From assembly GCF_009372235.1 (NCBI RefSeq), contig NZ_ML762921.1, forward strand, positions 372,001 through 436,000: DNA of 64,000 nt, given 5' to 3'. Under the pieces are notes generated by a model. That model ran no database searches. It saw nothing but the letters and a program-made list of their open reading frames with translations, and had not been told where the DNA came from. Origin of the DNA: Dickeya oryzae (lineage in GTDB: Bacteria > Pseudomonadota > Gammaproteobacteria > Enterobacterales > Enterobacteriaceae). The position numbers and the translations under genes are program-made. Of the stretch, positions 43,069 to 52,745 are shown one piece after another. Position 1 is the stretch's first letter. Every line of letters starts with the position of its first letter.

Positions 43069-43985
43069 ATGCACGCGACTACGCCACACTGCTGCTGACC
43101 ACACTACTGCTCAGCGCGGGTGGGCATGCCGAATCAGTGAGCGTCGTTCGGATCGACCTGAAAGCCAACCAATTACCGGTACATGCACCCGCTAACCCAC
43201 AAGCGATCGCTGCAATCCCTGCCGGGTTTAGCTTTGCCGAACCCGGCACACTCACCGTGGCGATCGCCAGTCACAGCTCGCCCCCGCTGGCACTGCTGGC
43301 GGATGACAATAAAACCCCCATCGGCAGCGACCCGGACATCGCCCGTTTACTTGCCGACGCACTGGGGTTAAAGCTCAAGCTGGTACCGACCGCCTGGGAA
43401 GACTGGCCGCTAGGCATCGCTTCCGGTCGCTATGACGCCGCCATCCTCAATATCGCGGTCACCAAAGCACGTAAGGAGAAATTCGATTTCGCCACTTATC
43501 GGGTCGATACGCTGGGTTTTTACGTCAAATCCACCAGCCGTATTCAGGCAATTCGGGGAGCGGCAGATGTCGCAGGACTCAAGGTGATCGTCGGTTCTGG
43601 CACCAATCAGGAAAACATCCTGCTGGGCTGGGATCGCCAGAATCGTGCTCAGGGCTTAGCGCCGGTACAGCCGATTTACGTTACCGACGACGCGGCGGCC
43701 AACCTGAGCATCCAGTCCGGCCGGGTGGATGTCTTTTTCGGCCCGCACTCCATCGGGGCGTATAAGGCGGCACTGACAGGACAGACAAAGATGGTGGGTA
43801 TTGGCCCTACCGTGGCACCGGTTGCCGTGACCACCCGCAAGGGTAACGGACTGGCACAACCGATTAGCACTGCGCTCAATGGCGTCATCGCTGGCGGGCA
43901 ATACGCGCAGGTGCTGGATCGTTGGGGTGAGAATGACGAAAAAGTCACACGCTCCGACGTCAATCCACGCGGATTGGACGAATAA
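43065..43985 (+). CDS. Amino-acid-type ABC transporter binding protein, copy 1
   Basis: This 306-residue protein is a family 3 periplasmic solute-binding protein. A signal peptide (to about residue 23) is followed by a short conserved leader ([20 protein letters not shown]) and the binding domain with [34 protein letters not shown] and the hinge region [14 protein letters not shown]. The start overlaps the monooxygenase stop by four bases. The next gene encodes a clear paralogue. Family members bind cystine, polar amino acids and S-substituted cysteines. Confidence 0.9.
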   Translation: MNARDYATLLLTTLLLSAGGHAESVSVVRIDLKANQLPVHAPANPQAIAAIPAGFSFAEPGTLTVAIASHSSPPLALLADDNKTPIGSDPDIARLLADALGLKLKLVPTAWEDWPLGIASGRYDAAILNIAVTKARKEKFDFATYRVDTLGFYVKSTSRIQAIRGAADVAGLKVIVGSGTNQENILLGWDRQNRAQGLAPVQPIYVTDDAAANLSIQSGRVDVFFGPHSIGAYKAALTGQTKMVGIGPTVAPVAVTTRKGNGLAQPISTALNGVIAGGQYAQVLDRWGENDEKVTRSDVNPRGLDE

Positions 43986-44032
43986 CTCAACTCGTCCTCC
44001 CCGCTGATAAATTTATCTTCAAGGAATACGCT

Positions 44033-44980
44033 ATGCAGACTCTCGCCGTTCGTCCATTTTATCACCTGGCCACGATGCTATTTGGCGGCTGGTTATTGCT
44101 CGGCAGCGCACAAGCTGCTGGCATTGACCTCAACGCTAATCAACAGCCGATCCACGCGCCCAAAAACCCGCAGGCCATCGCGCAGCTCCCGGCGGGATTC
44201 CGGTTTGTCGAACCAGGAAAGCTGACCGTCGCCGTTGCGGCATTAGGCTCCTCGCCGCCGCTGGCCTTTCTGGCTGACGACAACAAAAGCCTCATCGGCA
44301 GCGAACCGGACATCGCCCGGCTGGTAGCCGACAGCCTCGGGCTGGAATTGAATCTGGTATCAACCTCATGGGAAGACTGGCCGCTGGGCGTATCCTCCGG
44401 TAAGTACGATGTCGCCATCACCAACGTAACCGTCACCAAAGCGCGTAAAGAACGTTTTGACTTTGCCACCTACCGTGCCGATACACTGGGCTTCTACGTG
44501 AAATCCAGCAGCAAGATAACCGCTATCCACAATGCCAAAGATATTGCCGGGCTGCGGATTATCGTCGGTTCCGGCACCAATCAGGAAGCCATCCTGCTTG
44601 ACTGGGACAAGCAAAACCGTGCAGTCGGCTTGCCGCCATTTCAGCCGGTCTATGTTACCGATGCGGCCGCGGCAAACCTGAGTATTCAGTCTGGTCGCGC
44701 CGACGCCACATTCGGCCCGAATGTCACCGGTGCCTATAAAGCAGCGTTGAATGGGCAGACTCGCCTGGTGGGAACCGTCAACGGCGGTTGGCCTCAGGTG
44801 GCACATATCGCGGTCACCACCCGCAAAGGTAACGGACTGGTGGTCGCACTCAATACCGCACTCAATGGCGTGATTCAGGGCGGCGAATACGACCAGGTAC
44901 TGAACCGCTGGGGAGAAGGTGTGGAGCGAATCAACCGCTCAGAGATCAACCCGCGGGGTCTGGGCGACACGCCGCTGTAA
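44033..44980 (+). CDS. Amino-acid-type ABC transporter binding protein, copy 2
   Basis: This 315-residue protein is a tandem paralogue of the preceding binding protein; most positions in the mature domains agree by eye, including [44 protein letters not shown] and VTTRKGNG. It differs by a short insertion (NGGWPQ) and in several residues lining the second lobe. It has its own signal peptide. The AAGGAA site before the ATG is 6-7 bases away. Two binding proteins sharing one permease suggest related but different ligands, as with TcyJ and TcyK in Bacillus. Confidence 0.9.
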   Translation: MQTLAVRPFYHLATMLFGGWLLLGSAQAAGIDLNANQQPIHAPKNPQAIAQLPAGFRFVEPGKLTVAVAALGSSPPLAFLADDNKSLIGSEPDIARLVADSLGLELNLVSTSWEDWPLGVSSGKYDVAITNVTVTKARKERFDFATYRADTLGFYVKSSSKITAIHNAKDIAGLRIIVGSGTNQEAILLDWDKQNRAVGLPPFQPVYVTDAAAANLSIQSGRADATFGPNVTGAYKAALNGQTRLVGTVNGGWPQVAHIAVTTRKGNGLVVALNTALNGVIQGGEYDQVLNRWGEGVERINRSEINPRGLGDTPL

Positions 44981-45003
44981 TCCAGTTGCACAGGGAGAAC
45001 GCT

Positions 45004-45534
45004 ATGTCTGAGGAACATTTCATTGTCACCTACCCGGAAGACGAACGCATTGCGCCGGTGCTGGACGGTTTATTTGCCGAATACCGTCAGCGTTATGGCG
45101 ACTACTTCGCTCATCAGGATCCGGAACCACAGGGGCTCTACCTACCGCCGGACGGTATTTTTATCGTGTTGATGCGCGATGAGCGCCCCATCGCCACTGG
45201 CGCGTTCAAACGCTACGACGCCACCACCGCCGAGCTTAAACGCATCTGGACTGACAGAACCCTGCGACGTCAGGGGCTCGCCAAACGAGTACTGCTCGAG
45301 CTGGAGCGCCATGCCCGTCGGCTGGGCTATCGGGATCTGTTTCTGACAACCGGTTTTCGCCAGCCGGAAGCCGTAGGGTTATACCTGAGCGAAGGTTATC
45401 AACCACAGTTCGATACTCAACTCGACCCGGAATATTACAGCCTGCCGCCGCACGATGGTCGGTTGCCGTTTCGTAAACCGCTGTATGGGCCATTGTCTGA
45501 ACGGGTGGCTCAACAGGAACGGGCTATCGGGTAA
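45004..45534 (+). CDS. GNAT-family N-acetyltransferase
   Basis: This 176-residue protein is a GNAT acetyltransferase. The acetyl-CoA-binding motif A is seen in LKRIWTDRTLRRQGLAKRVL, with RRLGYRDLFLTTG and AVGLYLSEGYQPQ downstream. The ATG at 45004 is preferred to an in-frame ATG at 44986 because GGGAG lies seven bases before it. In the Bacillus yxe and ytm operons a GNAT enzyme (YxeL, YtmI) N-acetylates S-substituted cysteines before oxidation; the same job is inferred here. Confidence 0.88.
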   Translation: MSEEHFIVTYPEDERIAPVLDGLFAEYRQRYGDYFAHQDPEPQGLYLPPDGIFIVLMRDERPIATGAFKRYDATTAELKRIWTDRTLRRQGLAKRVLLELERHARRLGYRDLFLTTGFRQPEAVGLYLSEGYQPQFDTQLDPEYYSLPPHDGRLPFRKPLYGPLSERVAQQERAIG

Positions 45535-45547
45535 TAAGGACACACTG

Positions 45548-46498
45548 ATGACACACTCAATCCCCCCCGCACTGCATCCAACGGATGCCCCGGCGACAAC
45601 CTTACGCGTGGTACCGGCGCGTTACCCACTACGTATCGCTGGCACCGTGTTTTCGCTATTTATTTTCGCCGGTATTGCCGAGTCGGTGGCACTCAACAGC
45701 CGCTGGGAATGGTCCGTGTTCGCCAGCTATTTTTTTAATCCCGTCATTCTGGAAGGGCTAGGGCGTACCCTGTTGCTGACGCTACTTGGCACCTTGTTCA
45801 GCGTGATCGTCGGTACCGGGCTGGCGTTGGCACGGCTGTCATCATCCAGCTTACTCAGTACGCTGTCCTGGCTGTATATCTGGTTATTTCGATCACTGCC
45901 GCTGATTCTGGTGCTGATAATCCTCTACAACTTTTCGTACCTGTACGACACACTGGCATTGGGTATCCCTTTCACGGCAGTGGAGTTTTTCCGCTACCCG
46001 ACCATTGATGTACTCAGCCCCTTCTCTGTCGCCGTACTGGGACTCACACTGGTGCAATCGGCCTACACCGCCGAAATTATCCGTGGCGGTATCCTTGGTG
46101 TTGACGCCGGGCAATTCGAAGCCGCCGCCGCGCTCGGCTTACCGGGTTATCGCCGTACCTGGCGAATTATTCTGCCGCAGGCGTTGCGTTCCATTCTGCC
46201 TACCGGCTTCAACGAAATCATTAGCCTGGCCAAGGGCACCTCGGTGGTGTACGTGCTGGCACTGCCGGAACTGTTTTACACCGTGCAGGTGATTTACAAC
46301 CGCACTCAGCAAGTCATTCCACTGCTGATGGTCGCGACCGTCTGGTATCTGGTGATCACCAGCGTACTGTCAGTACTGCAATACTTTGTAGAGCGCTACG
46401 TCGCCCGCGGGGCAGTACGGGAAATACCGACACATCCGTTACGACGTCTTTTCCGGCACCTGACCGCACTGATATTCAGAGGGAAATACCATGTCTGA
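45548..46498 (+). CDS. Amino acid ABC transporter permease
   Basis: This 316-residue inner-membrane protein belongs to the HisM/GlnP permease family. An N-terminal cytoplasmic tail and first helix ([19 protein letters not shown]) precede the permease domain with about five more helices. The ATPase-contact EAA loop is [21 protein letters not shown]. The ATG at 45548 has AAGGA eight bases upstream. A single permease suggests a homodimeric channel. Its end overlaps the ATPase gene by eight bases. Confidence 0.92.
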   Translation: MTHSIPPALHPTDAPATTLRVVPARYPLRIAGTVFSLFIFAGIAESVALNSRWEWSVFASYFFNPVILEGLGRTLLLTLLGTLFSVIVGTGLALARLSSSSLLSTLSWLYIWLFRSLPLILVLIILYNFSYLYDTLALGIPFTAVEFFRYPTIDVLSPFSVAVLGLTLVQSAYTAEIIRGGILGVDAGQFEAAAALGLPGYRRTWRIILPQALRSILPTGFNEIISLAKGTSVVYVLALPELFYTVQVIYNRTQQVIPLLMVATVWYLVITSVLSVLQYFVERYVARGAVREIPTHPLRRLFRHLTALIFRGKYHV

Positions 46499-47309
46499 AG
46501 CTATTGATCTTTATTCAATCCCACATACCGTATCAGGCACCGTAGCTGAAAAAGGTCGGATCGATATTCAGGGGGTAGGCAAATGGTTCGGTGCGCATCG
46601 GGCACTGGATAATATTAACCTGACGCTGCCGCCCGGATCAGTGACGGTGATAATCGGGCCGTCAGGCTCCGGCAAATCTACGCTACTGCGAACCATCAAC
46701 CACCTGGAGCGGGTGGACGAGGGCACCATCCGTATCGACGGCGACTACATAGGCTATCGCCGTGAAGGTGACACACTGTACGAGCTAAAAGAACGGGAGA
46801 TTCTGCGCCAGCGCATCGGCGTTGGCTATGTATTCCAGAACTTCAACCTGTTTCCACACCTGACAGTGCTGGAGAACATTATTGAAGCGCCACGAGTGCA
46901 CCGGCTATACCACCGCGCCCAGGCACAGAGCGTGGCACTGGCGCTGCTGGACCGGGTCGGGTTACGCCACAAAGCGAATGCTTATCCGCGCCACCTGTCC
47001 GGCGGGCAGCAACAACGTATCGCTATTGCCCGTGCGTTGGCGCTCAACCCTAAGGTGATGTTGTTTGATGAACCCACCTCGGCGTTAGACCCGGAACTGG
47101 TGGGCGAAGTACTGGATGTCATCAAGGATCTGGCACGATCGGGCGTCACTATGGTGATCGTTACCCATGAGATTGGCTTTGCGCGCGAAGTGGCAGATCG
47201 GGTGGTGTTCATGGTGGATGGCAGAATCGTGGAAAGCGGCGATGCGTATCAGGTACTGAATCATCCTGCCCATCCACGCACCGCCAGTTTTTTGAATAAG
47301 GTGCTCTAA
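46491..47309 (+). CDS. Amino acid ABC transporter ATPase
   Basis: This 272-residue ATPase belongs to the GlnQ/HisP/TcyN group. Walker A is GPSGSGKST, the Q-loop lies in [14 protein letters not shown], the signature is [17 protein letters not shown], Walker B is [17 protein letters not shown], and the H-loop is [10 protein letters not shown]. An N-terminal extension of about 25 residues precedes the core. It closes the operon and is followed by a stem-loop. Confidence 0.94.
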   Translation: MSEAIDLYSIPHTVSGTVAEKGRIDIQGVGKWFGAHRALDNINLTLPPGSVTVIIGPSGSGKSTLLRTINHLERVDEGTIRIDGDYIGYRREGDTLYELKEREILRQRIGVGYVFQNFNLFPHLTVLENIIEAPRVHRLYHRAQAQSVALALLDRVGLRHKANAYPRHLSGGQQQRIAIARALALNPKVMLFDEPTSALDPELVGEVLDVIKDLARSGVTMVIVTHEIGFAREVADRVVFMVDGRIVESGDAYQVLNHPAHPRTASFLNKVL

Positions 47310-47316
47310 GCGATGT

Positions 47317-47348
47317 TTTCATTCCCCGACACCGTGCGGGGAATGAAA
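47317..47348. terminator. Stem-loop between convergent operons
   Basis: TTTCATTCCCCG and CGGGGAATGAAA form a 12-bp stem with an eight-base loop, just past the ABC ATPase stop and just before the convergent esterase stop. Neither strand has a long U-run, so bidirectional termination is likely but not certain. Confidence 0.6.
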
Positions 47349-47351
47349 GTG

Positions 47352-48362
47352 TTACTTCAATCGTTCACGCAGTTCAGTTGACGCCTGCAACAGCGCGGCG
47401 CGAGTGGCCGGTACATTGCTTAACGCATTGAGCAGACCGAAGTCGTGGATCATGCCGTTGTAGCGCGTGACGGTGACATCTACCCCAGCCTCATCCAGCT
47501 TACGACCATAGGCTTCGCCTTCATCACGTAGTACATCCAGCTCAGCGGTTTGAATCAACGCCGGTGGTAACCCTTTCAACTGTTCACGGGTGGCCCGCAA
47601 AGGAGAAGCCAAAATATCCCGACGTTGCGCACTGTCCGTGGTGTAAGCATCCCAGAACCATCTCATCATGTTGCGGCTCAGGAAATACCCCTTCTGAAAC
47701 TGCTGGTAAGAGGCAGTATTAAAATCGGCATCAGTCACTGGCCAGAACATCACCTGATAGCGAATGTGCGGCGTCCCCGCCTGTTTAGCCTGCTGCGCTA
47801 CCGCTGCCACCATGTTGCCGCCCACGCTGTTACCCGCCAGTGCCAGCCGTGAACCATCTACGCCGATCTCGTTACCGTGTTCCGCTACCCAACGGGTCGC
47901 CGCATACGCCTGGTGAATCGCCACTGGATAATGCGCTTCCGGCGACGGCGAATAATTGACAAAGACTGCCGCCGCACCGGACTGTACGACCAGATCGCGC
48001 ACGAAGCGTTCGTGCGTTGGATAATCTCCCAAAATCCAGCCACCGCCATGGAAGAACATGAACACCGGCAAAACCCCGGTGCTACCAGCCGGCTTAACGA
48101 TGGTCAACGGGATGTTCTGCCCATCAACGGTAATGGTTTTCTGGGTGACGTCAGCCGCAGGCAGGCTCGCCCCCGCTTGTGCAGCAACCAGCACGTTGCG
48201 CGCATCTGCTGGTGACAGCTGTTCGAGCGGCTTCCCCCCACCCGCATTCAGTTTATCCAGAAACGCCTGCACATGACGTTCAGCATACGGTGCCTTGTTG
48301 TCCACCGCTGCGGCATTCCCCGCTACAGCAACCAGTAAGGCTGCGACAAGACTTTTTCTCAT
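47352..48362 (-). CDS. Periplasmic alpha/beta hydrolase, HSL-type esterase
   Basis: This 336-residue protein is an alpha/beta hydrolase of the hormone-sensitive lipase family. A signal peptide is cleaved after about residue 19 (GNAAA/VDNK). The oxyanion-hole motif is FFHGGGWILGD, the nucleophile serine is in LALAGNSVGGN, an acid is in TAELDVLRDEGEAYG, and the catalytic histidine is in YNGMIHDFGLLN. It resembles acetyl esterases active on short acyl esters. It lies between the transport operon (convergent) and ohr (downstream on the same strand, 72 bases away). Confidence 0.9.
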   Translation of the reverse strand: MRKSLVAALLVAVAGNAAAVDNKAPYAERHVQAFLDKLNAGGGKPLEQLSPADARNVLVAAQAGASLPAADVTQKTITVDGQNIPLTIVKPAGSTGVLPVFMFFHGGGWILGDYPTHERFVRDLVVQSGAAAVFVNYSPSPEAHYPVAIHQAYAATRWVAEHGNEIGVDGSRLALAGNSVGGNMVAAVAQQAKQAGTPHIRYQVMFWPVTDADFNTASYQQFQKGYFLSRNMMRWFWDAYTTDSAQRRDILASPLRATREQLKGLPPALIQTAELDVLRDEGEAYGRKLDEAGVDVTVTRYNGMIHDFGLLNALSNVPATRAALLQASTELRERLK

Positions 48363-48434
48363 GATGGATTACCCTGGTGTTAAGTGAAAACATTTACTTT
48401 CTAATGAGTTATTTTTTTCTTATTTCTATCTGAC

Positions 48435-48860
48435 TCAGATAACTGTCAGTTTCACATCAATGTTGCCACGCGTTGCGTTGGAGTACGGGCAGACGATGTG
48501 TGCTTTCTGTACCAGGTCTGCCGCTACCGCACGGTCTACACCCGGCAGGGTGATTTTCAGTTCAACTTCAATGCCAAAGCCGTTCGGGATGGCACCGATG
48601 CCCACGCTGCCATTAATGGTCGTCCCCGCAGGAATCGAGACCTTGTCACGTGCGCCGACGAACTTCAGTGCCCCCAGGAAACAGGCAGAGTAACCCGCAG
48701 CAAACAGCTGTTCCGGGTTGGTCCCTTCACCACCTGCACCGCCCAGCTCACGCGGCGTGGTCAATTTGACATCCAACTGCTGGTCAGAAGAAACCGCACG
48801 ACCATCACGACCGCCGGTCGCTTGCGCATGTGCAACGTAGAGAACTTTTTCAATAGACAT
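48435..48860 (-). CDS. ohr: Ohr organic hydroperoxide resistance protein
   Basis: Ohr is a dithiol peroxidase of the OsmC/Ohr family that reduces organic and fatty-acid hydroperoxides. The 141 residues carry both reactive cysteines, in [10 protein letters not shown] and [13 protein letters not shown], and a conserved Glu/Arg environment. Two adjacent ATGs are possible; the second (48860) has AGGAG seven bases away. It is directly downstream of ohrR on the same strand with a palindromic operator in the spacer. Confidence 0.95.
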   Translation of the reverse strand: MSIEKVLYVAHAQATGGRDGRAVSSDQQLDVKLTTPRELGGAGGEGTNPEQLFAAGYSACFLGALKFVGARDKVSIPAGTTINGSVGIGAIPNGFGIEVELKITLPGVDRAVAADLVQKAHIVCPYSNATRGNIDVKLTVI

Positions 48861-48889
48861 CATGTGACTCCTTTGAGTGGATTATATTC

Positions 48890-48903
48890 GCGATTTAAAT
48901 CGC
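48890..48903. promoter_or_regulatory. Palindromic OhrR operator candidate
   Basis: GCGATTTAAATCGC is a perfect 14-bp palindrome 30 bases upstream of the ohr start. Variants with ATTTAAAT-type half sites occur nearby (TATTAAATCG, CTATTTAATTGG), and AGCGATTTAGATTAAA lies upstream of ohrR. OhrR operators are AT-rich palindromes in other bacteria, so control of both genes by OhrR is the natural reading. Confidence 0.65.
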
Positions 48904-48981
48904 CAGATATTAAATCGTACACTATTTAATTGGTGGTAAAAAAACGCGTCCAATCAGCACGCGTTACATCATATCGACTCA

Positions 48982-49452
48982 TCAAATATGTCTGATGAGG
49001 CTGGCTCGCAGCGTTTCCAAATCATGCTTGATAGCACGCAACTGCTCGATATTGCATTCTGACGCGCAGAACACACCTTCTGGTACGGCCTTCGCTTTGG
49101 TCTGCAATGCACGCCCGTCGTCGGTGAGCTCAATCAGCACCTGACGTTCGTCTTGCGTGCCACGACGGCGCGTCACCAACCCTGCGGTTTGCAGACGCTT
49201 AAGCAGCGGCGTCAGCGTGGCAGAATCCAGAAACAGACGCTCACCCAGTTCAGAAACCGTTACCCCATCGCGTTCCCATAACACCAGCATCACCAGATAC
49301 TGTGGGTACGTGAGGTTAAGCTCGGTCAGCAAACGACGATATAACTTGTTCATCGCCAGATTCGCCGAGTAGAGCGCGAAACAGAGTTGGCCGTCCAGCC
49401 GGAAGGCGTCATCACTCAGCATCGGTTTGGTATCGCTATCGTTTCTGTTCAT
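48982..49452 (-). CDS. ohrR: OhrR, [10 protein letters not shown] peroxide sensor repressor
   Basis: OhrR represses ohr and is released when its N-terminal cysteine is oxidised by organic hydroperoxides. The 156 residues start [11 protein letters not shown]; an upstream extension to 49563 is not used. The reactive cysteine lies in [16 protein letters not shown], followed by the winged helix-turn-helix with [31 protein letters not shown] and [18 protein letters not shown] further cysteine near the C-terminus ([12 protein letters not shown]) fits a two-cysteine type. It is upstream of ohr and probably autoregulated. Confidence 0.93.
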   Translation of the reverse strand: MNRNDSDTKPMLSDDAFRLDGQLCFALYSANLAMNKLYRRLLTELNLTYPQYLVMLVLWERDGVTVSELGERLFLDSATLTPLLKRLQTAGLVTRRRGTQDERQVLIELTDDGRALQTKAKAVPEGVFCASECNIEQLRAIKHDLETLRASLIRHI

Positions 49453-49546
49453 GGCTGCTACTCTATATCGCTCAAAATTAAATAGCAAGCGATTTAGATT
49501 AAACATTGACGAGAGTGAAAAAGAAAAAGTTAACCTATTGATATAA

Positions 49547-49681
49547 CAAACAACAAAATCCACTCAGGAACTGGAGCAGCCACTGCCCAAGGCCACCTTC
49601 TACCTGATCCAACGTAAAGACACCATGCTCTCGCCGATGGGCGCCCAACTCGCCAAACGCTTTCGGCTGTATTGCCAGTAA
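49547..49681 (+). pseudogene. LysR-family regulator C-terminal remnant
   Basis: A 44-codon open stretch on the plus strand encodes a segment with LPKATFYLIQRKDTMLSPMG and then a short helix ending RFRLYCQ before a TAA stop. It looks like the end of a LysR-type effector domain (FYLxxRKDxxLSP is a typical pattern). No upstream coding part exists: the frame runs back only to the AT-rich leader of ohrR. It is probably the leftover of a deleted regulator gene. Confidence 0.5.
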
Positions 49682-49765
49682 TGCGGATGGATGGGTGGAT
49701 GGCTGAGTCCGCCCGCCTCCGGATGCCAACAGGGACAGCCTCTGGCCGAATACGACTCACTGCGA

Positions 49766-49799
49766 TAAAAAAAGCGCGGTAACCTGCTGGTTACCGCGC
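49766..49799 (-). terminator. Rho-independent terminator after the minus-strand chemoreceptor
   Basis: GCGCGGTAACC and GGTTACCGCGC form an 11-bp stem with a four-base loop. In the minus-strand transcript seven Us follow. It lies 46 bases past the chemoreceptor stop. Confidence 0.92.
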
Positions 49800-49844
49800 C
49801 TGTCAACGCGAGTTATTGACTTGCGTACCCCTGAGACATCAGGG

Positions 49845-51515
49845 TCAGAATGAGGTCCAATCGTCGTTGGTTTTTTCCTGCCGTGAAGCGGAGTTCGGGT
49901 TCGCCAGTGCCGTCATCTTCCCTGTGGGCCTTTGTTCCCGACGTGCCGTCGATGCATCCGCCACACCGGGTAGTTTGAACACCGCGACAATTTCGTTCAG
50001 GTGGTGAGCCTGCTCCTCCAGTGACGAAGATGTCGCCGAAGACTGTTCAACCAACGCCGCATTCTGCTGTGTTACGCTATCCATTTGCGTGATGGCGGTA
50101 CCCACCTGGGAAATCCCTTTGCTCTGCTCGCTGGAGGCTGACGCGATTTCACCCATGATATCCGTCACGTTGGTAACTGACCTCAGAATATCGTCCATCG
50201 ACTTGCTAGCCAGCGACACCTGCTCGTAACCGTTTTTGACATTATCGACCGACTCGTCAATCAGGGTTTTGATTTCTTTCGCCGCCTGCGCACTGCGCTG
50301 CGCCAGATTTCTGACCTCACTCGCCACCACCGCGAATCCCCGCCCGGCTTCACCGGCACGCGCCGCTTCCACCGCCGCGTTCAGCGCCAGAATATTGGTC
50401 TGGAAGGCAATACCGTCGATCACATTGATAATATCGGCGATTTTCTGCGAGCTATGGGTAATACTTTGCATACTGTGACTGACCGACTGCACCACCTCGC
50501 CACCATTATTGGCAGCGGTTGACGCCTCTCTGGCAAGCAGACTGGCCTGTTGGGCGTTATCGGCGTTCTGTTTCACCACGGCGCTCAGTTGCTCCATACT
50601 GGCGGCGGTTTCACTCAGCGCCGCCGCCTGTTCTTCAGTCCGTGAGGACAGGTCGCTGTTACCGGCGGCGATTTCGCTGCTGCCATGATAAATTTCGCTG
50701 GCGCTACGGCGAATATCTGCCACCGTTTTTATCCAGTTCTGCTGCATGGTATTAACGAACGGAATGAGTTGCCCCACCTCGTTACGTCCCATGTCATCAA
50801 TCGTGGTATCGAGTTGCCCATTCGACAAGATTTGCAAATGCGCTTTCACTTGCTCCAGCGGGCGCCCCATCTGAATGGCAAGATAGCGATCGGTAAATAC
50901 CACCACGCCTAACCCAATAATCATGGCGGCGATCAGCGCCACTTTGCTCCAGTACACCCAGGCAGCAATGCGCGCCTGCGCTTCGGTTTTCAGATTGTTA
51001 ATAATCTGGTTGTAGTGGCTGATAGCTGTGGTGAATTTCATCCGCAACGGGTTGTATTTCTCCGTAACGAGTTTCATATAGGCATCATGATTACCTTGTC
51101 TGGCGGCATCCAACATCGGCACAACCGCTTCGCTAAACAGCTGATAGGAACTATTGTAAATATCATCAATAGAGGTGCTGCTGATATTGGCATGATCCGT
51201 TACCTTGAACTGCGCCAGGCCATTTTTCAGGAATTCCACATCTGCGACAGCATCATTCAGTAAACTTCGCCCACGATCGCTGCTATTTCCTGCCGCTATC
51301 GCTTCATCCATCGATAATTTAACTTTGTAGTAACGATCACTGGCACCATTGATAATATCACCATTCGTTTGCTGTACATTCGTCAGGCTAATCTCATCCG
51401 TCAGACTATTTAACGAATAGAGGGAGAATATGCCCACCCCGCCCCACAACAAAGTAAATATGGCCAGAATGGCCAGCATCATAATTTTAATCCTGATGTT
51501 ACGAATTAGACTCAT
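49845..51515 (-). CDS. Methyl-accepting chemotaxis protein with four-helix-bundle sensor
   Basis: This 556-residue chemoreceptor has TM1 at about 11-33, a periplasmic helical sensor domain (about 34-190, four-helix-bundle type), TM2 at about 190-212, a HAMP domain, and a long signalling domain. The hairpin tip is in [19 protein letters not shown] with [20 protein letters not shown]. The C-terminus ends NDDWTSF, a match to the pentapeptide (xWxxF) that tethers CheR and CheB, so it is likely a high-abundance, adaptation-competent type. Ligand is unknown. The long AT-rich region upstream separates it from a divergent second receptor. Confidence 0.93.
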   Translation of the reverse strand: MSLIRNIRIKIMMLAILAIFTLLWGGVGIFSLYSLNSLTDEISLTNVQQTNGDIINGASDRYYKVKLSMDEAIAAGNSSDRGRSLLNDAVADVEFLKNGLAQFKVTDHANISSTSIDDIYNSSYQLFSEAVVPMLDAARQGNHDAYMKLVTEKYNPLRMKFTTAISHYNQIINNLKTEAQARIAAWVYWSKVALIAAMIIGLGVVVFTDRYLAIQMGRPLEQVKAHLQILSNGQLDTTIDDMGRNEVGQLIPFVNTMQQNWIKTVADIRRSASEIYHGSSEIAAGNSDLSSRTEEQAAALSETAASMEQLSAVVKQNADNAQQASLLAREASTAANNGGEVVQSVSHSMQSITHSSQKIADIINVIDGIAFQTNILALNAAVEAARAGEAGRGFAVVASEVRNLAQRSAQAAKEIKTLIDESVDNVKNGYEQVSLASKSMDDILRSVTNVTDIMGEIASASSEQSKGISQVGTAITQMDSVTQQNAALVEQSSATSSSLEEQAHHLNEIVAVFKLPGVADASTARREQRPTGKMTALANPNSASRQEKTNDDWTSF

Positions 51516-52745
51516 TTAATACCTCTAAAATAAAAATGTATTTTACTTTCTCTTATGGACTTTCATTCGATATAAACCCGTTTAACTAACATACTTTTTC
51601 CATAACCTTCATACTGCAGGCTATAGATGTACTGGCTGCATGACATCGTTTTTTAAGCACTGGCCCTGGAAGTACTTTGGCAATTCCCCACCATCCCTGA
51701 AACAACAAGCTCCATCAAAAAAAATATTAATTTTAATGACATAACCACACCCATCAACATGATGATTGATGAAATAAGTAGACGACTCACCTAAAATCAA
51801 ACACCCACCGGGGATACGATAAGAATAATATAATAGCATATACCGTTTATCGACTTAACATTCTTTTTCTTTACACCACATCATTAAAATAAATTAAAAA
51901 AATAAAATCAGGCAGACAGGCAATGGAAATATGACTTGAGATTATCACACTCTGGTTATTATGGAATTAAAGTACATTACAATCATTTTGTTGAATAATT
52001 CATGATGCGAAAAAACAGGCCGTGGATTGATTAAAGATCAAAACACAGAGCGTATTTTTTGTGAGGAAAATGACATTTTATCGGGATCATTCTCCCGTTA
52101 CTTGCTCGGTTTTGTGATGAAAGATGATACGTTCTGTCAACCATTGCCACGTTTATTAACGCGATAAAATGACTTTTCCCCGGATTAGACCGCGCAAAGA
52201 CATAAGAGAAAGGAAAGAATGGATGACAGGGGCAACATCGTTTTTTCACATCATTATGCCTGAGCAGCCATGCGATGGCATGTTACCCATTTGTTGATGA
52301 AACCGCGCCCCGAATACCGACAATATTACATAAACATTACTTACGGCACATCACTCCACCGCGTTTATTGATATCATCCCTGAAACGCAACACGCATACC
52401 AACAAGGAGAAATGATCGATAAAGGAGATCGATGCGAAAATCGCACCACGACAGACAACGGGTTGAGTTATCAGCTTGCTGGGTGTGAATCATTACGAGA
52501 CTCAGCCTGACCTACATCAACAACCATTCGCGGTAAAACTATTAGTCTGTTCCCATAATCGGGCCGGTGTACCGTCTGATGATAAACACAGCATATACCC
52601 TCAATATTCGGGTTTCAGGGCAACAACCTGCAACGTGAAGTATGACGGGTATACTCGTTGCCTTACTGATATTGGCTGATGCCTGCAAGAGCGGAGGCAT
52701 CAATAGCGGCAGGTAGGGAAAATCAACACTTCAAAGGAGATGGGG
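51516..52745. other. AT-rich region between divergent chemoreceptor genes
   Basis: This 1.2-kb stretch is far more AT-rich than its flanks and holds no gene I can support. Minus-strand frames at 51621-51839 and 52031-52249 (72 codons each) lack ribosome sites and look accidental. A small frame at 52412-52510 has AAGGAG close by, but its product is unlike anything known. An ERIC remnant lies at 52594-52653, and TGATGCCT/AGGCATCA at 52677-52702 forms a hairpin in the leader of the second receptor. No clear sigma-28 promoter was seen by eye. Confidence 0.6.
52594..52653. repeat. Internally deleted ERIC remnant (60 bp)
   Basis: It begins TATACCCTCAATATTCGGGT and ends CCTGCAACGTGAAGTATGACGGGTATA in pieces, matching the two ends of the 127-bp ERIC at 19701-19827. 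The central core is missing, leaving a 60-bp palindromic remnant. Confidence 0.7.

Noticed and set aside
51621-52249. Two 72-codon minus-strand frames in the AT-rich gap
   Set aside because: Neither has a ribosome site or a plausible product; stop-poor stretches of this length are expected by chance.
52412-52510. 32-codon frame with a nearby AAGGAG before the second chemoreceptor
   Set aside because: The ribosome site is too close to the ATG (two bases), the peptide is not recognisable, and the region is otherwise noncoding.
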